Below, in pieces: positions 1 through 8,072 of a DNA stretch of 64,000 nt. The notes beneath the pieces are model-generated. The model was not told the origin of the DNA, made no database searches, and saw only the letters and a program-made list of their open reading frames with translations. The stretch lies in NCBI RefSeq assembly GCF_000231405.2, contig NZ_CP007032.1, forward strand, positions 620,001-684,000, read 5' to 3'. This DNA comes from Desulfitobacterium metallireducens DSM 15288 (GTDB lineage: Bacteria > Bacillota > Desulfitobacteriia > Desulfitobacteriales > Desulfitobacteriaceae). How positions within the stretch are numbered: the stretch's first letter is position 1; each line of letters starts with the position of its first letter. A program made the translations under genes and the position numbers.

Positions 1-314
1 AGAAAAAATTAAATCTAATATCAGACCTTGCTTTAAAGATGTCTGAGCGAGTAATGTGGATTACAACTACACCTGTACTGGATGTTATACATAATCGTAG
101 AAATGAAGGCTTTTTACGGTATAACGAGGATGTAATTCTCTATAATAGCATAGCAGAGAATATAATGGGCAAGTACCAAATATCATGTGTTGACCTTTAT
201 ACATTTACAAATAGTTTAGGAGATGATATTTATTCTGATCACGTACATTTTAAAGAATCAGTACGGGCACTACAGGGGGCATTCATTGCAGGACACTTAC
301 TTTGCAACCGATGA
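1..314 (+). CDS. SGNH/GDSL-type hydrolase, C-terminal part (cut by window edge)
   Basis: The reading frame is open to the left edge (codons from base 3), so the ATG at 39 is internal and the 5' end lies outside the window. The visible 104 residues look like the end of an SGNH esterase/lipase-type hydrolase: an ITTTP strand, a segment NEDVILYNSIAENI, then D-x-V-H-F near the end, which fits the C-terminal Asp-x-x-His pair of the family's catalytic triad. The Ser and Gly/Asn blocks would be upstream. It is the last gene before an attC-like site at 431-506, so it sits in a gene cassette. The family assignment rests on the C-terminal block only; the substrate cannot be inferred. Confidence 0.6.
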   Translation, partial: KKLNLISDLALKMSERVMWITTTPVLDVIHNRRNEGFLRYNEDVILYNSIAENIMGKYQISCVDLYTFTNSLGDDIYSDHVHFKESVRALQGAFIAGHLLCNR

Positions 315-384
315 TTATTCTTTCTATATTAACTTTTAAGATCTAATTTAAGTACTTAAGGTTTGATGGAGGTACAAGGGAAGG

Positions 385-514
385 GGCCGCCGTCCATGGC
401 GGCCTCTGGCTTCGCGGGGCGTACGGCTTCGTATAATAGCCGGTTCCCGCCACTTAGAATAGATGAATGCGGTTAAGGCGCAGCGGGAACCTGCGGGACG
501 TTATAAGAAACCGC
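385..514 (+). repeat. attC-like cassette site A
   Basis: Palindromic intergenic unit. A left hairpin (385-404) has stem GGCCGCC/GGCGGCC and loop GTCCAT. It is followed by an R''-like box GTATAAT (431-437), an inner hairpin whose arms GGTTCCCGC and GCGGGAACC enclose the CACTTAGA...GATGAATG core, and an R'-like box GTTATAA (500-506). The unit follows the SGNH gene and precedes a GNAT gene. The architecture (outer boxes, inner arms, variable terminal loop) is that of integron attC sites, but the R' box is GTTAT-type rather than the strict GTTRRRY consensus. Confidence 0.75.
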
Positions 515-562
515 TAAGTCTTTTTATTTATTAATTATGCAGGTTTTGTGGGAGGATCAGTT

Positions 563-1048
563 TTGGATTTAGTAGCACCATCAATCTCAAACATTAGGCG
601 TGCTTTACCAGAGGAGGCTGTTTTGCTCACGGAAATTGCATTTCGCTCCAAAGCTCACTGGGGCTATGACTTGTCTTTTATGGAGCAGTGCCGAAATGAC
701 TTAACAATATTCTCAGACAATATTACTAATAATTTGGTTTTTGTAATTGAGGCAGATGGGGATATTGTGGGTTTCTATGAACTACGTGGAAAGGTTCCTG
801 AAGCTAACTTGTATTGGCTATTCATGGATCCGAAAGTAATAGGATGTGGATATGGAAAAAGGTTATGGTTACATGCGGCTGAAATCTCCAAAGGCCTCGG
901 GTTCGAGTACATGTTGATCAAGAGCGATCCATATGCGGAAGGATTTTATTTAAGAATGGGAGCCAAGAGAATAGGAAAACTTCCTTCGACCGCAATACAA
1001 GGACTGATGTTGCCTTTGCTATGTTATCAGTTATTAGTAAAGGGCTAA
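563..1048 (+). CDS. GNAT-family N-acetyltransferase (cassette gene)
   Basis: A protein of about 161 residues with the GNAT fold. It shows an N-terminal IRRALPEEAVLLTEIA segment, a central strand VFVIEADGDIVGFYELRG, a WLFMDPKVIGCGYGKRL region that matches the acetyl-CoA-binding motif A (V..x.GxGxG/A), and a C-terminal FYLRMGAKRIGK motif. The start is taken at TTG 563 because GGAGGA lies at 551-556, six bases upstream; the in-frame GTG at 548 has no ribosome binding site. It is a single gene between attC-like sites A and B, with no visible promoter of its own. The acceptor substrate is unknown. Confidence 0.8.
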   Translation: MDLVAPSISNIRRALPEEAVLLTEIAFRSKAHWGYDLSFMEQCRNDLTIFSDNITNNLVFVIEADGDIVGFYELRGKVPEANLYWLFMDPKVIGCGYGKRLWLHAAEISKGLGFEYMLIKSDPYAEGFYLRMGAKRIGKLPSTAIQGLMLPLLCYQLLVKG

Positions 1049-1117
1049 TTGTTTCTAATTTAAGTTGGCAACAGTGTAATGGTTAAGTGTTTGCATGTTG
1101 GTCTTTTCCGCGGCTTC

Positions 1118-1230
1118 TTATAAACAGCGTATTGCCGACACTTAGAAAAGATGCATGTGGTTAGGTCGCATCGGCAATACGCAAGACGTTATATAAAATC
1201 GAGCGCAAGGCCGCCCCGTCCACGGGGCGG
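1118..1230 (+). repeat. attC-like cassette site B
   Basis: An R''-like TTATAAAC (1118-1125), inner arms GCGTATTGCCGA and TCGGCAATACGC around the core ACACTTAGAAAAGATGCATG, and R' GTTATAT (1188-1194). A right hairpin follows at 1211-1230 with stem CCGCCCC/GGGGCGG and loop GTCCAC. No left GTCCAT hairpin is visible. The right-flank hairpin belongs to the start of the following HD-domain cassette. Confidence 0.75.
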
Positions 1231-1293
1231 AAGGTTCGATTATGGCAAACTTTATAGGCAATTTTATTTTATAAGAAGGGTACTAGATAATAC

Positions 1294-1893
1294 ATGAATT
1301 CAAAAGATATAATTAGATTTTTAAATATAGCTGAGAAATTGAAATGTGAATTACGCCATTCTTGGACATCTACGATGCGGCAAGAGAGTGTAGCAGAACA
1401 TAGTTGGAGACTTTGCATTTTTTCTTGGTTGATAAAAGACCAATTACAAGATCAATATGATATGGACAAAGTTATGAAAATGTGTTTGTTTCATGATTTG
1501 GGTGAAGCAATCACAAGTGATATACCAAGTTTTTGTAAAAATGAAGAAGATACCAGAAAAGAAGAGGCTGCAGTAAATCAAATAATCAGTATGCTTGATA
1601 ATGATTTGCGTTCTGAACTAGATAAGTTATTTATTGAAATGAAAGAACAACAGAGTAAGGAAGCTAGATTATTCAAAGCACTTGATAAATTAGAAGCGGT
1701 GATTCAGCATAACGAATCTCCGATTGAAACATGGATACCATTAGAATTCGAATTAAATAAAACATATGCAAATGAGGAAGTAAGAGGTATTGCCTTGTTG
1801 GAAGGCTTACGAGAAGTAGTAAGGCAAGATACCATAAAAAAGTTAGGTGATAAAGAAAAAGAATTAAGGGCCCGACGTCCTGTCGGTCTCTGA
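1294..1893 (+). CDS. HD-domain phosphohydrolase (YfbR/HDDC2-like)
   Basis: 199 residues. The metal-binding HD signature is visible: a His in VAEHSW (about residue 35), the HD pair in LFHDLGEAITSD (about residues 69-70), and a downstream Asp in the KALDKLEAV helix. Length and motifs fit 5'-deoxynucleotidase/HDDC2-type enzymes that remove phosphate from nucleoside monophosphates; the precise substrate is inferred only. AGAAGGG lies upstream of ATG 1294. The stop codon falls inside the left hairpin of the next attC-like site (1872-1887), so coding sequence and recombination site overlap, as is common for integron cassettes. Confidence 0.75.
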   Translation: MNSKDIIRFLNIAEKLKCELRHSWTSTMRQESVAEHSWRLCIFSWLIKDQLQDQYDMDKVMKMCLFHDLGEAITSDIPSFCKNEEDTRKEEAAVNQIISMLDNDLRSELDKLFIEMKEQQSKEARLFKALDKLEAVIQHNESPIETWIPLEFELNKTYANEEVRGIALLEGLREVVRQDTIKKLGDKEKELRARRPVGL

Positions 1894-1990
1894 ATCTGGG
1901 GGCGCGCGACTTTACATAACAAGGTGTTCCCGTAACTTTGTCAATATGAATGTAGAATGACGCTACGGGAACACCCAAAACGTTATAAAA
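1872..1990 (+). repeat. attC-like cassette site C (array end)
   Basis: A left hairpin CCGAC/GTCGG (1872-1887, loop GTCCT), R'' ACATAAC (1914-1920), inner arms GTGTTCCCGTA and TACGGGAACAC, and R' GTTATAA (1982-1988). There is no right GTCCAT hairpin; a rho-independent terminator begins within ten bases. It appears to be the 3' end of the first array. Its left flank matches the start of the HD cassette (16 of 19 positions in inverted orientation), while its own right flank does not match. Confidence 0.7.
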
Positions 1991-1998
1991 AATATTAA

Positions 1999-2031
1999 AG
2001 AGCTGCCGTTAAGTGAATGGCAGCTCTCTTT
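1999..2031 (+). terminator. Rho-independent terminator after the first array
   Basis: A nine-bp perfect stem AGAGCTGCC/GGCAGCTCT, then CTTT. It directly follows attC-like site C and would end transcription running through the cassettes. Confidence 0.7.
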
Positions 2032-2398
2032 ACTTAACGTCTTTTATGAGACTTAACTTACAAATAACTCTTAATGAATTGGTTCGTTAAGCTCTATTAA
2101 TGAACTTCGCGTTATCCTCCCTATAATATCTTGGGATTTACTTTGATTTTCTCTTGTTTTCATAGAATTCCTAACTTACCTAAAAAGCTCATCACGGATA
2201 AAATTCGCATAGAATGCATAATTCAGAGAAACTGAGTATGGCAAAGCCAACGTCTGCTATTTTTAATATGTTGGCCGTTGTAAACCCACTATACTCACGG
2301 TGGTAAACCTCCCATGTCTAACAGGGTCAAGATTAACACATCTGCCCTAAATTCCTTCGTTCCACCTATCCATGATTGGGTGTCAGTAATGCTACAAA
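2032..2398. other. Gene-free stretch before the IS110-type element
   Basis: No supportable coding region is seen. An 11-base sequence AATGCTACAAA at 2388-2398 is repeated at 3921-3931 on the far side of the transposase gene and may mark the element's ends. The rest has no recognised site. Confidence 0.4.
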
Positions 2399-3931
2399 AC
2401 CGAGTCTTTGCTCTAATGGATAATATGTTGACTGACTACCAGCTCTTTTATCTTGTTAGATTACTATGATTTGGGTACATTCTGTGGTGACGCCTACCAA
2501 CAGAACTGCTTATTTGCACTTTCTGTTACGCTGCTAAATACTCAACGGGACGATGGATGTCTTTAATTAGCTTTTGCGGGTCGTAGTCTATGCCTTTCGT
2601 TAATATTGCATAGAATACCCGAATCAGTTTACAGCTTAAGGCGATTAGCGATTGTTTCTTTTTGAGAGGATTCTTGTTTCTTGTCGTGTAATACTTATGT
2701 ATCTCTGCAAACTCTGTGTTGTTAGAGACTAGTGGCATCACCGCTTGAAATAGAATTGCCCTCAGTCGCGCTCGCCCCCGTTTGCTGATCGTGGTCTGTC
2801 CTTTGTGCTTGCCTGAGCTGCTTTCTCGCAAGGCCAATCCGGCAAGTTTTTGAATCTGCTTCGGAGAATTAAAGCGTCTAATGTCTCCAACCTCAGAGAT
2901 AAAACCAGCTACTGAAACCAGTCCCACACCTTTAATTTCAAGTAGCTTTGCTACTTCTGGTATTTGACTGCACAAACCATCAATGACCTCTGTGATCGCT
3001 TGATATTGTGCTGTTTTATTATGATAGTCTTGGAGTAATAGCTTGATTTCCATTCGGGAACAAAACTCTCCTTCGGTGCAACCAATGCTCTTTTGAGCAG
3101 CTTCATACAGGCTCTTAGCCCTTTTCATACCCACTGCCCTCAGTTTGTTGTCCCTCCAAATTTGGTTTATTCCTTCTGCTCCAAGTTTTTCAATATCGCT
3201 GGGTAGAGGGGCTTCTTGCAGCACCAGCATGCTACTTGTGGCATCAAATTTAGCAAACACCGTTTCATGCTCGGGAAAGTATATTTTTAGCCACCGCTGG
3301 ATGCGATTTTTTATGCTATTCATATCCTTTTGTATGCGCATTCTGCAAGCCGTAGCTATTCGCAATTCCGCATAGATCCCTTCCGGAATGTAAGGCTCAT
3401 TGAATCTGCCCTCGATCACCAGCTTAGCGATTGTTTTAGGATCCTTGGCATCCGTTTTGCTCGGATGATTGTCATCCAGTTCTTTACTACGTTTTACGTG
3501 AAATGGATTGACCAGGACTAGCTTAATGCTTTGCTCTTTAAAATATGATGCTAGATTGAACCAGTAATGGCCGGTTGGCTCTGCGCCTACTATTATGGAG
3601 TCCTTATGTGTCTGCCTTTTTAGCCGTTCAATCCATGCGTAGCAGTCTTTGAATCCTTCTGCAGTGTTTGCAAACTTGAATACTTTCCCTAGCTCTACTC
3701 CTCGCCAGTCGAAAGCTCTGGCATAATGAAGTTCGCTTGCGATGTCCACTCCAATGACAATACTACTTTCTGAAAGTTGATTTAGTTTCTCGTTTTGTGT
3801 AAAATTCATCTGGATGACCTCCGGTATTTTTTGATTGGATTCTGTTGGCCAACAGTGTGTCCTCTCAAAGCTTAACGTGAGGTCATCTTTTTTTCAAAGC
3901 TCATTTTTTCTTGTTACAGGAATGCTACAAA
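2399..3931 (-). mobile_element. IS110-type insertion sequence (first type)
   Basis: The boundaries are a proposal: AATGCTACAAA occurs as a direct repeat at 2388-2398 and 3921-3931 around the transposase gene. This gives an element of about 1.5 kb, a normal IS110 size. No terminal inverted repeats were noticed, as is usual for IS110. It is unrelated in sequence to the attC-inserted copies at 50374 and 56938. Confidence 0.5.
2526..3809 (-). CDS. IS110-family transposase (DEDD + Transposase_20)
   Basis: 427 residues. The N-terminal RuvC-like DEDD domain shows GVDIASE (first Asp), GAEPTGHY (Glu) and KTDAKDPKTIAKL (two Asp). The C-terminal Transposase_20 region shows LEIKGVGLVSVAGFISEVGD and LAGLALRESSSGKHKGQ, containing the conserved Ser region. 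IS110 enzymes move the element as a circular intermediate guided by a bridge RNA from a non-coding end (established for the family); that RNA has not been located here. The full-length frame suggests the gene may be functional. Confidence 0.9.
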   Translation of the reverse strand: MNFTQNEKLNQLSESSIVIGVDIASELHYARAFDWRGVELGKVFKFANTAEGFKDCYAWIERLKRQTHKDSIIVGAEPTGHYWFNLASYFKEQSIKLVLVNPFHVKRSKELDDNHPSKTDAKDPKTIAKLVIEGRFNEPYIPEGIYAELRIATACRMRIQKDMNSIKNRIQRWLKIYFPEHETVFAKFDATSSMLVLQEAPLPSDIEKLGAEGINQIWRDNKLRAVGMKRAKSLYEAAQKSIGCTEGEFCSRMEIKLLLQDYHNKTAQYQAITEVIDGLCSQIPEVAKLLEIKGVGLVSVAGFISEVGDIRRFNSPKQIQKLAGLALRESSSGKHKGQTTISKRGRARLRAILFQAVMPLVSNNTEFAEIHKYYTTRNKNPLKKKQSLIALSCKLIRVFYAILTKGIDYDPQKLIKDIHRPVEYLAA

Positions 3932-4054
3932 TGCGACTAATTCTATTTAGAGTATACTTAAGATATAGTAGATCATTCCAATTGTAAACTTTATTGGCAA
4001 TTCCTAATTTCATGCTATTTTTTAGACGGCCCCTTGAAATAAGCGGAATAAAGC

Positions 4055-4089
4055 AAAACAGCAGACTAGTAAAAGTCCGCTGTTTTTTT
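4055..4089. terminator. Bidirectional terminator downstream of the methyltransferase
   Basis: Stem AAAACAGC-GACT pairing with AGTC-GCTGTTTT around a short loop, with T-runs on both sides. It lies 50 bases past the stop of the minus-strand methyltransferase gene, so it most likely ends the PadR/MFS/methyltransferase transcript. Confidence 0.65.
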
Positions 4090-4138
4090 GCTAAAATCCA
4101 TGATATTTTCGGTTTTCACTTTTGGTTTTCTCAATACG

Positions 4139-4714
4139 TTACTGCTTGACTCCTTTGGCCTTGATAAGAATATGGGTTGTATTAAAGAGTTGAGTCCAGA
4201 TATCCTCAAAACCCGCTTGTTCTAAGACAAGTACCCATTCTTCAAGGGAACGGCGCTCAGCAAGCAGGGGTCCCATGGGCATTTCTTTCTTTTGCCACTC
4301 AATGATCCAGATTTCTCCGTTCGATCGAAGAATTCGCTGAGTATCCCGCAGGTAGGCTACGGGATCATGTAATTCATGGAGAACATTGGCAATGAGGGCA
4401 ATGTCGACATCTTCATCGGGAAGAGGAATGCTTTCGCCCTGAGCGAGAAATGTCTCAATTTGCTCTGCTTTACATTGTTCTTGAGCGGTCTGCTGCAAGA
4501 CTTGAAGCCGTTCTTGCGAGAGATCGACGGCTTTTATTTTTCCTTGTGGTCCCACAACTTCAGCTGCTTTGAGAGAAAAATAACCCGAGTCGCAGCCTAA
4601 ATCGGCTAAAATCTGATTCGATTTTAAACCAAAGCGAGAATAGATCTTTTCTGCAGGGAACATTTTGGCTCTTTGCTCATGATTATGGTGAAAAGAATGA
4701 TGATTTTGGGCCAT
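4139..4714 (-). CDS. Class I SAM-dependent methyltransferase
   Basis: 191 residues. A His-rich N-terminus (HHSFHHNHEQRAKMF) is followed by the SAM-binding motif I ILADLGCDSGYFSLKAAEVVG, an acidic residue after strand 2 (IKAVDLS), and motif IV region DVDIALIANVLHELHDP. This matches the UbiE/Methyltransf_11 type. It is the third gene of a minus-strand operon after padR and an MFS exporter gene. The substrate is unknown; the context suggests small-molecule detoxification or modification, which is inference. Confidence 0.8.
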   Translation of the reverse strand: MAQNHHSFHHNHEQRAKMFPAEKIYSRFGLKSNQILADLGCDSGYFSLKAAEVVGPQGKIKAVDLSQERLQVLQQTAQEQCKAEQIETFLAQGESIPLPDEDVDIALIANVLHELHDPVAYLRDTQRILRSNGEIWIIEWQKKEMPMGPLLAERRSLEEWVLVLEQAGFEDIWTQLFNTTHILIKAKGVKQ

Positions 4715-4750
4715 TAGTCATTCCTCCTACAAATTTAATTTGCTTATGGA

Positions 4751-5938
4751 TTAGCGGGCTGCTAAACGTTCGGAACGTGCTGCAGGATGGCTTTTCATAA
4801 ACAGAGCAATAACGCCAGCCACGAGCGGAAGAATAAATGTAATTGTAATGGCAGAGGTAAGACCCCAAATATCTCCGATCCGTCCAATGACAATAACAGC
4901 AAGGCCTCCTAAGCCACCGGCAAATCCCATGGTTAGTCCGGAAGCCAGTGCTTTATTATTCGGAATGGCTTCTTGGGCAGCGACAATGGTGACGGAGAAG
5001 CTAGACAGTAAGGCGGCTCCAGCCAAAGCTAGAAAAATCGTACTTAATGTACCTTCGGTCAAGAGAAAACCGAAGAATAACGGAGTGGAAAGAAGGAGAG
5101 AACCAACAATAAGACGTTTACGTCCGTAATAATCAGAAATGAAGCCACCGATAACCCCGCCGATTGCTCCGGTAGCGAGCATAATGGTGACAAGGTGACT
5201 TGCTGCGATATTGGATAAGTTTTGAGATTTTAAATAGAGGGGGAGCAGAGTCAGCATGGAGGTATAGGCCAGAGAACGAACCGCAATAACTCCAATAATG
5301 GCTAAAAGTTCCCGGGAAGACGATTTTAGAGAGCTCAATACTTCGGATAGAGGTACAGAATTTCCTTTTAAAACGTTGTTACGTGGGGCGAAGAAGAGTA
5401 GCAAAATAGCAACCAAAATACCAGGGATGACGGTTACAAGAGTAGCGTGTAAGCCATACGTTTGAAATAAGGGAACTAAGAGCAGTGGACTTAAGGCGAA
5501 CCCGAAATTACCAAAAGCGATAAAGCCAGAAAGGAGGACTGCTTTGCGATCCCCACTCAAAACGTTGACCATCGTCGAGGCTTGGGGATGGAAGGCGGCT
5601 GTGCCAAGTCCAGCAAGGGCAGCCAGGATTACAAGGACAACATAGTTCTGGACGATCCCTGTTAAGCTCAGCATAATAGCCATCCACAGTGTACCCACAT
5701 ATACAAGCCAGCGTTTGCCTTGACGGTCTAAATAGTAACCAAAGAAAGGTTGAACCATTGAAGAAGTAATGGTAAAAGCGGAAACTAAAATAGCTGCCCG
5801 TGTTACTGTGAAATTGGGGCTAAGGATAATGAGAAATGGAACCAATTGGGGCAAGTAATTACTATATAAGTCATTTAACATATGAGCTAAAGAAAGTACG
5901 CCAATTTTGGAATATTTAATTTGGGATTGTTCACTCAT
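4751..5938 (-). CDS. MFS transporter, fosmidomycin-resistance (Fsr)-like
   Basis: 395 residues with about 12 hydrophobic segments and typical MFS signatures: GYYLDRQGKRW between TM2 and TM3, and SDYYGRKRL between TM8 and TM9. The N-terminus (KIGVLSLAHMLNDLYSNYLPQLVPF) closely resembles Fsr-type drug exporters, where the HxxND motif is characteristic. It lies between the padR regulator gene and a methyltransferase gene with short gaps, so it is probably a PadR-repressed efflux pump; the drug is unknown. A ribosome binding site (GAGGAGA on the minus strand) precedes the start. Confidence 0.8.
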   Translation of the reverse strand: MSEQSQIKYSKIGVLSLAHMLNDLYSNYLPQLVPFLIILSPNFTVTRAAILVSAFTITSSMVQPFFGYYLDRQGKRWLVYVGTLWMAIMLSLTGIVQNYVVLVILAALAGLGTAAFHPQASTMVNVLSGDRKAVLLSGFIAFGNFGFALSPLLLVPLFQTYGLHATLVTVIPGILVAILLLFFAPRNNVLKGNSVPLSEVLSSLKSSSRELLAIIGVIAVRSLAYTSMLTLLPLYLKSQNLSNIAASHLVTIMLATGAIGGVIGGFISDYYGRKRLIVGSLLLSTPLFFGFLLTEGTLSTIFLALAGAALLSSFSVTIVAAQEAIPNNKALASGLTMGFAGGLGGLAVIVIGRIGDIWGLTSAITITFILPLVAGVIALFMKSHPAARSERLAAR

Positions 5939-5977
5939 CTCGATAATCTCCTCTCAACATAAACGGCGATCCTATTT

Positions 5978-6328
5978 TTATTCTCTATTTGGATCGTTAC
6001 TCAAGTTCTTATAGTGGGATAGGAAAAACTCAAAATTGGCATGGCGCAGGCGAATGTCTTCAGCTTGTTCCTTAAGCGCTTGCCTTCCTTTGGGTGTAAT
6101 GGTATACCATTTTCGGGGTTGCCCCGTTTCTTTTGTTTCCCAGCTTGTTATGACTAAACCGCTCTTCTCTAGTTCTTGCAAGCTACGATAAACGTCAGCA
6201 CTGTCAGAAAAACAATGGGGGAACTCCGTTTGTAATCGGGTTAGAAGCAAAGCTCCATAAGCAGGTGCATCAGCTAATAGAAGAAGTAAAAATGCGGGCG
6301 TATGCCGACCATGCTTTTTTTGCATCAA
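5978..6328 (-). CDS. PadR-family transcriptional regulator
   Basis: 116 residues. A winged-helix N-terminal domain (HTPAFLLLLLADAPAYGALLLTRL, then VYRSLQELEKSGLV and the wing GQPRKWYTITPKGRQAL) is typical of PadR repressors; the protein ends in a short C-terminal helix. It is the first gene of the padR/MFS/methyltransferase operon. A perfect 11-bp inverted repeat overlaps the predicted transcription start upstream (6408-6434), which suggests autorepression with release by a ligand, probably one exported by the neighbouring pump (inference). Confidence 0.85.
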   Translation of the reverse strand: MMQKKHGRHTPAFLLLLLADAPAYGALLLTRLQTEFPHCFSDSADVYRSLQELEKSGLVITSWETKETGQPRKWYTITPKGRQALKEQAEDIRLRHANFEFFLSHYKNLSNDPNRE

Positions 6329-6407
6329 TTAAACCTCCTCTCCTTAACTTAACGTAACATAACATATAAACAACAAGGTGCTGTTAGTTACATAATACTG
6401 CAAAAAA

Positions 6408-6434
6408 CATAGTACTGTAAATAACAGTACTATG
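6408..6434. promoter_or_regulatory. Candidate PadR operator
   Basis: A perfect inverted repeat CATAGTACTGT / ACAGTACTATG separated by five bases. A diverged copy (ACATAATACTG) lies at about 6390. It sits immediately downstream of the predicted -10 box of the minus-strand padR promoter, where a repressor would block initiation. Confidence 0.65.
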
Positions 6435-6438
6435 GGAT

Positions 6439-6467
6439 AAAATACCTTAAAAATATTAAGATGTCAA
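6439..6467 (-). promoter_or_regulatory. Sigma-A promoter of the padR operon
   Basis: On the minus strand, a consensus -35 TTGACA (6462-6467), a 17-base spacer and -10 TATTTT (6439-6444, four of six). The operator palindrome starts about four bases downstream. Confidence 0.65.
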
Positions 6468-6496
6468 GTAAAATATAAATGTTTTATTTAGAAAAG

Positions 6497-6526
6497 AAGG
6501 GGTTGTCCTTTTAAGGACAACCCCTT
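6497..6526. terminator. Terminator after ilvA
   Basis: A 14-bp perfect stem AAGGGGTTGTCCTT / AAGGACAACCCCTT with a two-base loop. It lies 30 bases past the minus-strand ilvA stop and before the padR promoter. Confidence 0.75.
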
Positions 6527-6555
6527 TCGATAAAATAAAAATAAGTAAATGTAAA

Positions 6556-7803
6556 TCAAATAAGTAAATCATAGAGTGCTGGATCTTCATTGATAATTGT
6601 ATATTGAATTCCTTTTTGTTTCATTTTCTTAATTAAAGGTGGGTAATCCTCTTTACGATTAAGTTCGATTCCCAGGAGGATTGGTCCCTTTTCTTTATTA
6701 TTGGTTTTGGTATATTCGAAGCGGGTGATGTCATCTTGAGGTCCGAGAACATCGACGACAATTTCCTTCAATGCGCCAGGACGTTGAGGTAAGTTGATGA
6801 GGAAGTAATGTTTGAGACCTTGATCCAAGAGGGAACGCTCTTTGATTTCAGGGGTTCTCTCAATATCATTATTGCCACCACTAATAATGCAGACCACATT
6901 TTTTCCTTTGATTTTATCACGATACGCATCTAAAGCGGCTACGGAAAGAGCACCTGCAGGTTCCGCAACAATTGCAATCTCATTATACATTTCTAAAATC
7001 GTCGTACTTACTTTTCCTTCGCTGACAACGACGATGTCATCTATGACTTCCTTACAGATTTCAAAGGGGAGATCGCCGACTCGTTTAACCGCAGTACCAT
7101 CAACGAAAGTATCGACTTTGTCTAAAGTAATGACTTGATTCTGTTTCAGTGCTTCATGCATTGAACATCCACCTTGGGCTTCCACACCGATGACTTGGGT
7201 CGAAGGGCTGAGGTTTTTGAAATAAGTGCCTACACCGGACATTAAGCCACCTCCGCCGATACCTCCCAAAACAAAATCAACCGGGTTTTCCATATCATTA
7301 AGAATTTCCATGGCGACCGTACCTTGTCCGGCGATTACATATGGATCATCAAAGGGGTGAACAAAATAGAGGCCGTCTTTTTTGCAACGGGCTTGCGCTT
7401 CATTTGAGGAATCATCAAAGGTATCCCCGGTAAGAATAATTTCGATGGCATCTCCCCCAAAACGTTGAACAGCAGAAACTTTTTGTTTTGGCGTAGTTGA
7501 GGGCATATAGATCTTTCCAGGAATACCAAGAGCTTTGCAGGAAAAGGCAACGCCTTGGGCATGATTTCCTGCACTAGCACAGACAACCCCTTTACTCAGT
7601 CTGTCATGAGGGGTGCTTTTCATGCAATTATAAGCGCCTCTGATCTTGAATGAACGGACGGTTTGAAGATCCTCTCGTTTCAAGAAGACATTACAATCAT
7701 ATCTTTCCGAGAGAATATCGTTTCTTAGTAAAGGGGTTTTATTAATGACTCCTTTGAGTACCTGTCCCGCTTTAATGATCTCTTCTAGATTGAGTTGACT
7801 CAT
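6556..7803 (-). CDS. ilvA: Threonine ammonia-lyase (threonine dehydratase)
   Basis: 415 residues. This PLP enzyme deaminates threonine to 2-oxobutanoate, the first step to isoleucine. The PLP lysine lies in RSFKIRGAYN (about residue 52). ASAGNHAQGVA and the phosphate-binding loop GGIGGGGLMSGV (about residue 183) are present, as is the late SGGNND motif. A C-terminal ACT-like regulatory domain (HYFLINLPQRPGALKEIV onward) follows, giving the length of the shorter one-ACT-domain class. It is monocistronic on the minus strand, with AAAGGGG before the ATG. Whether it is biosynthetic or catabolic cannot be decided from sequence alone. Confidence 0.93.
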   Translation of the reverse strand: MSQLNLEEIIKAGQVLKGVINKTPLLRNDILSERYDCNVFLKREDLQTVRSFKIRGAYNCMKSTPHDRLSKGVVCASAGNHAQGVAFSCKALGIPGKIYMPSTTPKQKVSAVQRFGGDAIEIILTGDTFDDSSNEAQARCKKDGLYFVHPFDDPYVIAGQGTVAMEILNDMENPVDFVLGGIGGGGLMSGVGTYFKNLSPSTQVIGVEAQGGCSMHEALKQNQVITLDKVDTFVDGTAVKRVGDLPFEICKEVIDDIVVVSEGKVSTTILEMYNEIAIVAEPAGALSVAALDAYRDKIKGKNVVCIISGGNNDIERTPEIKERSLLDQGLKHYFLINLPQRPGALKEIVVDVLGPQDDITRFEYTKTNNKEKGPILLGIELNRKEDYPPLIKKMKQKGIQYTIINEDPALYDLLI

Positions 7804-7994
7804 CGTTTCTAAACCCCTTTCTCTTTCTTTATAGAAAGTAAACCTTTATGTAAACCTTTATATAGTAAAAAGCCCTCAAGGCCGTTTGCTTTAAGTTATT
7901 ACTAAAATGATACTCGTACTTTTTCGGATAGTCAACCGAAATATATAGAAACGATCATATTATGCAAACTAATCTAGTACAGAACCATAAGAGG

Positions 7995-8040
7995 AAAGAG
8001 AGTATATTGAGACAAAAAAGTTTCAGTATGCTCTCTTTTT
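7995..8040. terminator. Terminator after the DUF2935 gene
   Basis: Arms AAAGAGAGTAT..TGAGAC and GTTTCAGTATGCTCTCTTT with a short A-rich loop. It lies about 35 bases beyond the minus-strand DUF2935 stop. Confidence 0.6.
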
Positions 8041-8072
8041 GTTACCCTTGAGTCCCGTTTATATGATGACTG

